A DNA stretch of 22,271 bases, from the NCBI GenBank assembly GCA_021852225.1, contig JAJZOA010000048.1, forward strand, positions 1 through 22,271. The letters run 5' to 3'. Below the pieces are notes generated by a model that was not told where the DNA came from, did no database searches, and was given only the letters and a program-made list of their open reading frames with translations. The stretch comes from Planctomycetota bacterium (GTDB lineage Bacteria > Planctomycetota > Phycisphaerae > WQYP01). Shown here in pieces: positions 16,081 to 22,271 of the stretch; the first letter of the stretch is position 1; every line of letters begins with the position of its first letter. Position numbers and translations under genes: made by a program.

Positions 16081-17454
16081 TTCATGCAACCGCCCGCCGA
16101 TTTGGCCGGCATCTTCTGCGGCCCCGATGACCTCCGGCGGCGAATAGGCGATGCGGCGCGAATATCCGGATGCCATAAACGCCAGCACCAGCGCAAAACC
16201 AGCGAATAAGGCCGGGTCCAGCGTGCGACCGTAATTGGCCGCATGGGGACCGAATATTTTTATCAGATCGGATGTCAGCATCATCAGCACGGCGGCCACT
16301 GCCAGGGCCATCATGGACAGAATGCGTCCAATGCGCGGCGCTTCGCGGTCGCTGGCCACCATGGCCGCAGCCATGAGCGTGAATATCAGCGTAACATAAT
16401 GCGGAACCCAGCTCCACTCCTCCGCCCAAAGCATAAATGCCGCCACGGCACCGATTTCCAGAACATAGCGACGGCAACGGAGCGTCGGCAATTTGCGCCG
16501 CATCCAGACGAGTCCTACGCATCCAATCCCGACCAGCACAAAGCGGATCACGCGCTGCGCGCTGGCTGGTGACAGATCAAAAAGATTCACATAATAATTT
16601 CTGGCATGTCCGTGCGGATACGCCACAAACGCGGGAACATGGGCCAGCAGCCGCAGCAGAAAACTTGGAATTGATTCACCCGAGGGTACCTTGACGGCGC
16701 TATGGAGGATATAGGGCCGAATCATGATGTCAAAATACTGATGATTCCAGAGCATGGATTGCGCCGGCCCGAAGCAAACCGCCAGCGGAACAAACAGCCA
16801 AAACGGTATTCCCAGCGCCATAGCCGCCGCCACGCGCCAGCGCCGCCGCCATAGAAAATACACGATGAATATGATCGGCGTGACTTTAATCGCGACAGCC
16901 ATAGCCAGCATCAGACCGGCGAGCCAGTCCGCCTTTACCGTCTCCTTTTGCGCCAGCCAAAGCCCCACCGCCATGGGCGTGAGCATAAGCAGATTGACCT
17001 GCCCTTCCTGCATGTCACCAATCACGGGCCAGAACCAGACGGCCAGCAGCAGCGTCATGGGCACAACCGCAATGGGCACCGCGCTTTTACGAACAATATC
17101 CAGCGCGCTATAAAAAATGATGGCCAGCAGCACAGGTTTGAAAAATGCCCATGCGAACTGCGCGGCGGGAAAAGACAGGAGCGAAAATGGGGAAAAAAGC
17201 ACAATTGTGAAGGGCGGCATTGGCCAAAGATCGTTTTTAAAATTCGCATGATGATGCAGAAACCCCGGCAGCATTCGGAGCCAGCGGTTAAAGTCATTAA
17301 TATCCAGCGGATTGGCCAAGGCCAGGTCTTTGACCTCTTTGTGCCAGGCCTGAATGCCCACCACCAGAGCCATCACCATCACAGCGCCCCAGATCGCCAC
17401 GGTCACCCAGGGAATTTGCCGGTTGCGCGGATTTTTATGCAACATTCTTTCCAT
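16069..17454 (-). CDS. Multi-pass membrane protein, GT87 (DUF2029)-like glycosyltransferase
   Basis: About 461 residues with roughly 9-11 hydrophobic segments spread along the chain. The first periplasmic loop holds NFKNDLWPMPPFTIVLFSP, then a Phe/Trp-rich helix and IGDMQEGQVNLLML, followed by WLAGLMLAMAVAIKVTPIIF. These match the GT87/DUF2029 polyprenyl-phosphate-mannose-type transferases (GT-C fold), which move a sugar from a lipid carrier on the outer face of the membrane. Acceptor and sugar are unknown. The start is ATG at 17454 or 17445; neither has a strong Shine-Dalgarno. A small lipoprotein gene ends 27 bases upstream, so the two likely form one transcript with pyk. The last 12 bases overlap proB on the other strand. 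Confidence 0.78.
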   Translation of the reverse strand: MERMLHKNPRNRQIPWVTVAIWGAVMVMALVVGIQAWHKEVKDLALANPLDINDFNRWLRMLPGFLHHHANFKNDLWPMPPFTIVLFSPFSLLSFPAAQFAWAFFKPVLLAIIFYSALDIVRKSAVPIAVVPMTLLLAVWFWPVIGDMQEGQVNLLMLTPMAVGLWLAQKETVKADWLAGLMLAMAVAIKVTPIIFIVYFLWRRRWRVAAAMALGIPFWLFVPLAVCFGPAQSMLWNHQYFDIMIRPYILHSAVKVPSGESIPSFLLRLLAHVPAFVAYPHGHARNYYVNLFDLSPASAQRVIRFVLVGIGCVGLVWMRRKLPTLRCRRYVLEIGAVAAFMLWAEEWSWVPHYVTLIFTLMAAAMVASDREAPRIGRILSMMALAVAAVLMMLTSDLIKIFGPHAANYGRTLDPALFAGFALVLAFMASGYSRRIAYSPPEVIGAAEDAGQIGGRLHESGD

Positions 17455-17481
17455 GTATTTCTTTCGATTCCGCGAAGCGAA

Positions 17482-17871
17482 TCAGCGGGTCAGATAGCTT
17501 GGCCGCCCCACATTCACCCACAGGCTGATTCCGGACATCTGATAAAAAGTGCCATTCATATCGGGGCTTTTCGTGTTTAAATCCGGATGCCCGGTAATTT
17601 CCACATGATCTCCAGCCGAATAGCCGCGCAAAAGGCTTGCAGGCCGGAGCACAAATCTTCCGCCATAGGCATTGTTTCCATTGCGCGTTCCAAACAGAAT
17701 GATCCATTCGCCCGGGTTACCGGGGGACGGTTCCAACTGACCAAACACGACGGAATAATCTGGCGAAGCCCACCCGTAAGTGGCTATCGGATAATCGTAC
17801 CGCGAGCCGCAACCCGCCGGAATCAGCAGGCCAAGAACTGCAAAAATAATCATCATGCTGCGCAGAATCAT
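17482..17871 (-). CDS. Small lipoprotein, possible OB-like fold, unknown function
   Basis: The protein has 129 residues from the ATG at 17871, chosen because it gives a compact signal peptide; a longer frame to 17964 would overlap pyk. The signal ILRSMMIIFAVLGLLIPAGC ends in a lipobox-like PAGC (Pro at -3 is atypical). The mature part, VVFGQLEPSPGNPGEWIILF...GGRFVLRPASLL...GDHVEITGHPD...YQMSGISLWVN, has the beta-strand rhythm of a small OB-like domain. Ends of pyk and this gene are 61 bases apart, and the glycosyltransferase starts 27 bases downstream. Confidence 0.68.
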   Translation of the reverse strand: MILRSMMIIFAVLGLLIPAGCGSRYDYPIATYGWASPDYSVVFGQLEPSPGNPGEWIILFGTRNGNNAYGGRFVLRPASLLRGYSAGDHVEITGHPDLNTKSPDMNGTFYQMSGISLWVNVGRPSYLTR

Positions 17872-17932
17872 TGCGTCACTATCTTTCCGCCTTACCGGGC
17901 AAAATACAGATTGCCGACATAGAAGCCAGGCT

Positions 17933-19369
17933 TCAACTGCCGCGAGCGCCAATGGTATGCACACCGAGGCTGTTGGTTGCGCCGGCAGTGCCTAGTGGAG
18001 CGCCGGCGGCAATGACGACGCGGTCACCGGTCTGCGCCCAGCCCATGCGGCGGAGTAAATCATCCACCATTGCGGGCAGGTCGTCAAAGTGTTTGGGAAT
18101 TTCCGCGCACATTGGCGTGACACCAAAATAAAGCGCCATTCGCCGCACCGCAGCCGGATCGGTGGAAAGCGCCAGAATAGGAACCGGAAACCTGTTCTTT
18201 GATAAATAGCGAGCCGACCCGCCCGCCTGCGACCAAACCACGACCAGCCGGGCATTGACATCCTTGGCAATAGCCAGCGCGCCATGGGCGATCGCAGCAG
18301 TCCGGTGAAAGCTCATTTGCAGCAGCTTGGGGGGGCGCGTTTCGATTCCCTTGGCGACAATGTACTGTTCAGCCTTGCGGGCAATGTCATTAAGCGCGGC
18401 CACGGCTTCCCGTGGATATTTTCCGACCGCGGTTTCGCCGGAAAGCATGACCGCATCGGCACCATCGAGAATGGCGTTGGCCACATCGGAAACCTCCGCG
18501 CGCGTTGGAGTTGGATTATCAATCATGGACTGAAGCATCTGCGTGGCGACAATCACAGGTTTGCCCGCCTCATGCGCGGCCGCAATAATCGCCTTCTGAA
18601 TAAACGGGACGGCCGTTAATTCCATTTCCACGCCCATGTCACCGCGGGCCACCAGCACTCCGTCGGAAACCTCCACAATGGCTGATATTTCGTCCACCGC
18701 CTGTGGCATTTCAATTTTTGAAATAATATCCATGTCGCTGTGCTGGCGATCCAGGTACCGCCGCACGGTCTGCACATCTTCGCTGGTGCGCACAAAGGAA
18801 AGCGCCAGATAATCGAGTTTATTGGCAATCGCCCAGTCGATATCCTTCCAGTCTTTTTCCGTGATACTGGGAATAGACAAGCGCGTATGCGGCAGGTTAA
18901 GGCCCTTGTTGGACTGAATCAGTCCGCCTGTAGTGATGCGGCACCGAAGCATATCCGATTTCTTGTCAATCACTACGCAGCGGATCATGCCATCGTCAAT
19001 AAGAATTTTCTGATCCAACTGCACGTCATCCACCAGACAGGCGTAATTGGAACTTACCACATTGTCCCGTCCCAGGACCGGCTCGCGAACAATGGATATT
19101 TCATCACCGGCGGCGACGCGCATTCCGCCCTCCACCACTTTGCCCAGGCGAATCTTTGGACCGCAGACGTCCCCCAGAATTGCCATGGGCGGCGCATCGA
19201 TGGCCGATCGGGCAGTCTGAAGAAACTGTTGTCGCTGAACCAGGTCGCCATGTGAAAAATTCAGACGCACCACGGAAACCCCCTCATGCACGAGTTGGGC
19301 GAATACCGCCGGATCAGCACATGCGGGTCCCATGGTAATAACGGTTTTAGTTCGGGGCTTGGTAAGCAT
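17933..19369 (-). CDS. pyk: Pyruvate kinase
   Basis: The protein has 478 residues from the ATG at 19369. It converts phosphoenolpyruvate and ADP to pyruvate and ATP, the last glycolytic step. Signatures: VVRLNFSHGD with Arg35, Asn37 and Ser39; GDVCGPKIRLG in the nucleotide-binding part; the flexible B domain (about 75-165); IISKIEMPQAVDE with Lys218 and Glu220; ARGDMGVEM with the metal ligand Asp244; and ATQMLQSMIDNPTPTRAE with Thr276. The C-terminal allosteric domain is full length. A 252-base gap (19370-19621) separates it from aspS, so it probably has its own promoter, though no convincing one was found. It seems to head a short transcript with the lipoprotein and glycosyltransferase. Confidence 0.97.
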   Translation of the reverse strand: MLTKPRTKTVITMGPACADPAVFAQLVHEGVSVVRLNFSHGDLVQRQQFLQTARSAIDAPPMAILGDVCGPKIRLGKVVEGGMRVAAGDEISIVREPVLGRDNVVSSNYACLVDDVQLDQKILIDDGMIRCVVIDKKSDMLRCRITTGGLIQSNKGLNLPHTRLSIPSITEKDWKDIDWAIANKLDYLALSFVRTSEDVQTVRRYLDRQHSDMDIISKIEMPQAVDEISAIVEVSDGVLVARGDMGVEMELTAVPFIQKAIIAAAHEAGKPVIVATQMLQSMIDNPTPTRAEVSDVANAILDGADAVMLSGETAVGKYPREAVAALNDIARKAEQYIVAKGIETRPPKLLQMSFHRTAAIAHGALAIAKDVNARLVVVWSQAGGSARYLSKNRFPVPILALSTDPAAVRRMALYFGVTPMCAEIPKHFDDLPAMVDDLLRRMGWAQTGDRVVIAAGAPLGTAGATNSLGVHTIGARGS

Positions 19370-19535
19370 AACGTCGCATTTCCATAAAATCCGGTCACCC
19401 TGCCATGACGGGACTTGGCAACAAATTCATCAGGCCGCAATCCACTTGTTAGCACCGTCGGTCATTTTAGTGGCCCGACTGCGCAAACTCCCTTCCGCCT
19501 TGACCCTACTTCACCGCATAAGGCATGATTCTGTC

Positions 19536-19548
19536 AACCTTTAAGGTT
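19536..19548. repeat. 13-base palindrome between aspS and pyk
   Basis: AACCTT-T-AAGGTT is a perfect palindrome around one central base. On the minus strand it overlaps a TTGACA sequence (19539-19534 region), but no -10 box was found at the proper distance. It could be an operator or chance. Nothing else was recognised in 19370-19621. Confidence 0.25.
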
Positions 19549-19621
19549 TAATTTATCCTGTAACATTCCTTTCCATCGGGAATTTTTCGCGATTCGGCCG
19601 CAAATCAGAATGCCTCACCCA

Positions 19622-21415
19622 TTACGCCTTGACCGTACGGGCCGATGGCAAAACCGCAATTCCCAATTCAAGGAGTTGTCGGGTATCGGCGGCACTAGGG
19701 GCACCTGTCATCAGGTCGCCGCCGCTTTGCGTTTTCGGAAACGCAATGACATCGCGAATGCTTTGCCGGTTCAGCATGAGCATAATCAGCCGGTCAAGCC
19801 CCAGCGCGATACCACCATGGGGTGGGGCACCAAAACGCAAGGCATCAAGCAGAAAGGCGAATTTCCTTTCCGCCTCTTCCGGGCTGATACCCAGCATTGA
19901 AAACACCTTGGACTGAAGATCTCGCTGATGAATACGAATTGATCCGCCTCCAATTTCGATACCATTCAGGACAATATCATAAGCTTTGGCCCGCACGTGC
20001 TCGGGATTTGAATCCAGCATCCCGATATCTTCATCAAGCGGCGCAGTAAACGGATGATGGCGGGCGATCAGCCGCCCGGCCACCGCGTCGCGTTCAAAAC
20101 TCGGAAAATCCACAACCCAAAGGAAGTTGTGTTTGTCGGCAGGGATTAAATTCAATTGACGAGCCAGAATCTGGCGAACTTCGCCGAGCACACGCCAGCA
20201 GATTTCCTGTTTATCGGCCACAGCGAGCAACAGATCGCCATCCTGGGCACCGGTCAATTTCCGAATTTCGGCCTGATGCTCCGCCGCGACGAACTTGGCA
20301 ATTGGCCCCCCCATTGCGCCGGCCCCCGCTTCGCCGCCAAGCTTGGCCCAGGCCAGCCCTTTGGCGCCGAATTTTTTTGCGTCATCAGTCAGCGTGTCCA
20401 ACTGTTTGCGGGTCAGTGCCGCACCGCCTGGCACACACAGCATCTTCACCCGGCCGCCATCGGCGACCGCCGATTTGAACACCGCAAAGCCGGTCTGGGC
20501 GGCGATATCGCTTATGTCCACCAGTTCCAGTCCATAGCGCGTGTCCGGCCGGTCTATGCCAAAGCGATCCATCGCCTCCCGCCAACTCATGCGCGGAAAC
20601 GTCGCCGGCAGGTCGATCCCGAGCACTTGTTTCCACAGCCGGACCAGCAAACCGGTGATGAGATCAATGACGTCCTCCCGGTCCACAAAGCTTAATTCCA
20701 TATCCAGTTGGGTAAATTCCGGCTGGCGGTCGGCGCGCAGGTCTTCATCGCGAAAACAGCGGGCAATCTGCATATAACGGTCTATTCCGGCGACCATCAG
20801 CACCTGCTTGAAGAGCTGAGGGCTTTGTGGAAGGGCATAAAAAGAGCCTGGACTGTTACGGGAAGGCACCAGAAATTCCCTGGCACCTTCGGGCGTACTT
20901 TTGTAAAGCATCGGCGTTTCAATTTCCAGAAAGCCATGTTCATCACAATAGTCACGCATGATTTTTGTAACCCGGTGGCGCACCGTCAGTGCTTCCGCCA
21001 TCGCCCGGCCACGCAGGTCCAGGTAGCGGTATTTAAGCCGCGTGTCTTCGTTCACGCTTTCATGCTGTCCTGGTGCAAATGGGAGTGATTCAGCCTTATT
21101 GGCCAGATGCACCTGCCGAGCGGCAATTTCAATTTCACCGGTTGGAATTTTCGGATTCACCGCGCCGGTACCGCGCAGCAGTACTTCTCCCTGTACCAGA
21201 AGAACATCTTCATGCCGAAGCTGCCGTCCGATGGCGTAACTTTCGGCCTGATCCGGATGAAACACCACCTGGACAATGCCTTGGCGATCGCGCAAATCAA
21301 TAAACACCACGCCGCCATGGTCACGGTACGACTGCACCCAGCCCGCCACGGTGACTGCGCGGCCTTTATCCGTGTTCCGCAATTTTCCACAATAATCCGT
21401 CCGCTTTAATGTCAC
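19622..21415 (-). CDS. aspS: Aspartyl-tRNA synthetase (bacterial type)
   Basis: The protein has 597 residues from the GTG at 21415, preceded by AAAGGA with 7 bases spacing. It charges tRNA-Asp with aspartate. Order of domains: N-terminal OB anticodon-binding domain (1-105, VAGWVQSYRDHGGVVFIDLR), class II catalytic core with motif 2 CFRDEDLRADRQPEFTQLD, the bacterial GAD insertion (about 300-420), and motif 3 GGIALGLDRLIML. His33 in RDHGG is the type seen in non-discriminating AspRS, whereas discriminating enzymes usually carry Leu there. It may therefore also form Asp-tRNA-Asn for GatCAB amidation; this is inference from one residue. The gene is full length; the GH113-like gene ends 87 bases upstream. 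Confidence 0.96.
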   Translation of the reverse strand: MTLKRTDYCGKLRNTDKGRAVTVAGWVQSYRDHGGVVFIDLRDRQGIVQVVFHPDQAESYAIGRQLRHEDVLLVQGEVLLRGTGAVNPKIPTGEIEIAARQVHLANKAESLPFAPGQHESVNEDTRLKYRYLDLRGRAMAEALTVRHRVTKIMRDYCDEHGFLEIETPMLYKSTPEGAREFLVPSRNSPGSFYALPQSPQLFKQVLMVAGIDRYMQIARCFRDEDLRADRQPEFTQLDMELSFVDREDVIDLITGLLVRLWKQVLGIDLPATFPRMSWREAMDRFGIDRPDTRYGLELVDISDIAAQTGFAVFKSAVADGGRVKMLCVPGGAALTRKQLDTLTDDAKKFGAKGLAWAKLGGEAGAGAMGGPIAKFVAAEHQAEIRKLTGAQDGDLLLAVADKQEICWRVLGEVRQILARQLNLIPADKHNFLWVVDFPSFERDAVAGRLIARHHPFTAPLDEDIGMLDSNPEHVRAKAYDIVLNGIEIGGGSIRIHQRDLQSKVFSMLGISPEEAERKFAFLLDALRFGAPPHGGIALGLDRLIMLMLNRQSIRDVIAFPKTQSGGDLMTGAPSAADTRQLLELGIAVLPSARTVKA

Positions 21416-21502
21416 TGAAAATTCCTTTCAAGCCAGCTTGAATATAACCTTAATTTTCCGCTGCGACAGTGCTCCAGTTGCACACACGGCTTTCCTGTCC
21501 GC

Positions 21503-22271
21503 CTAACGGCCGCTAATCCAATGTTTCACCAGCGGCAGTACCGGTTCGCCCTGAAGCGAATAGGCCCCATAGTGCGTCGGCCGCGTGCCGGGCCACCATT
21601 CCCAGAAGAAAACACCCGCGAACAGACCCGGTGGCTGATGCCGCCAGACGCGAATATATGCCTCATAGGCGCGCGCCTGCACACCCGGTTCAATCCGCCC
21701 GGTACCAACATAGTCCCAGGGTTTTTCTAGAGTATTCTGTAAGTTATCCCACCCGGTCTCGGTAATCAGCAGAGGCTTGCGCATTCTGCGGGCGTACGCC
21801 AGCAGATTCCGCTGAATCGGCCGCCAGGTCGCCATAATTTCACCCACCGGTGTATGCGGGTTTCGCCCCAGATCGTAATACGAATTCATGCCGATATAAT
21901 CTAATTCCTTCCATATTTTGACAGATCCGTAATGGTCCCAGTTGGAACTGTAGGTTAATTTACCGTGAAATACGCGCCGCACCGCAGCCACAATCCGCAG
22001 CCATTGCCGCTGATGACTTTCGCTGGTAAGCAATTCGCTTCCCACCGAAAAAATCTTCACGTGGCCGGCCTGTGCCCATCGTGCGGTTCGCACAATATAA
22101 CGCCTGTATCCGGCAAACCAGATTGGCCAGCTTTTTGGGGTAATCGCACCGCGCCATTCCGAGCCGGTGGCATGATCCAGCAGGACAATGGGCATCATCA
22201 TCGCCTGCATATGCAGGGTATGGGTATATTGTAACAGTGCGCGAATATCCACCGGTGAAAGCGAATGTAGC
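21503..22271 (-). CDS. GH113-like TIM-barrel glycosidase, 5' end cut by window edge
   Basis: The frame is open to the right edge (LHSLSPVDIRALLQYTHT...), so only the C-terminal ~255 residues are seen. Family features are IFSVGSELLTSE, with the likely acid/base Glu, then YIGMNSYY, and LLITETGW with the likely nucleophile Glu, ending in GVFFWEWWPG near the last strand. This matches GH113 and related hydrolases of the GH-A clan; GH113 members are beta-mannanases, but substrate here is not decided. Whether a signal peptide exists cannot be seen. With GH92 and GH127 it makes three different glycosidases in 22 kb. Confidence 0.8.
   Translation of the reverse strand, partial: LHSLSPVDIRALLQYTHTLHMQAMMMPIVLLDHATGSEWRGAITPKSWPIWFAGYRRYIVRTARWAQAGHVKIFSVGSELLTSESHQRQWLRIVAAVRRVFHGKLTYSSNWDHYGSVKIWKELDYIGMNSYYDLGRNPHTPVGEIMATWRPIQRNLLAYARRMRKPLLITETGWDNLQNTLEKPWDYVGTGRIEPGVQARAYEAYIRVWRHQPPGLFAGVFFWEWWPGTRPTHYGAYSLQGEPVLPLVKHWISGR

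Noticed and set aside
19534..19539. TTGACA upstream of pyk as a promoter -35
   Set aside because: No plausible -10 hexamer at 16-18 bases; distance to the pyk ATG is also long.

Overview
The window looks like a chromosomal piece from a planctomycete, most likely of the class Phycisphaerae. This is inferred from gene content: PEP-CTERM exported proteins, a type II pseudopilin of the DUF1559 / H-X9-DG kind, carbohydrate-active enzymes of families GH92, GH127 and GH113, and housekeeping genes (hisF, proB, pyk, aspS) scattered singly instead of in classical operons. No rRNA, tRNA, CRISPR array, transposase or integrase was recognised.

Layout. Positions 1-4897 form an unusual module bounded by two identical 104-bp direct repeats (1-104 and 4794-4897). 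Each repeat carries a good sigma70-type promoter pointing left. Reading leftward from the right copy there is a truncated GntR-type DNA-binding domain (4764-4555), a large secreted GH92 glycosidase whose ribosome binding site lies inside the GntR fragment (4554-859), the C-terminal remnant of an aldo/keto reductase in the same frame directly after the GH92 stop (858-494, frameshifted), and a possible decayed small gene (448-144). This reads as a rearranged locus in which a GH92 gene sits between the broken ends of two unrelated genes.

Positions 5033-9181 carry minus-strand genes: a PEP-CTERM protein with a subtilase-like domain and altered catalytic residues, two lipoproteins, and hisF. A short GNAT protein resembling N-acetylglutamate synthase (9245-9817) is divergent from hisF. 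Positions 9822-14353 hold a minus-strand set of pseudopilin, Tat-exported GH127 beta-L-arabinofuranosidase-like enzyme and PEP-CTERM surface protein; the last two overlap. A 605-bp divergent region with inverted repeats and one small ORF separates this set from proB (14959-16080, plus strand).

From 16069 to the right edge all genes are on the minus strand: a GT87-like membrane glycosyltransferase, a small lipoprotein, pyruvate kinase, aspartyl-tRNA synthetase and the 5'-truncated end of a GH113-like glycosidase. The accessory genes suggest a cell that secretes glycosidases against mannose- and arabinose-containing glycans and displays or sorts proteins through a PEP-CTERM/exosortase route; no exosortase gene is in the window. 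Start codons were chosen by Shine-Dalgarno position where one was visible; several genes start with GTG or TTG.
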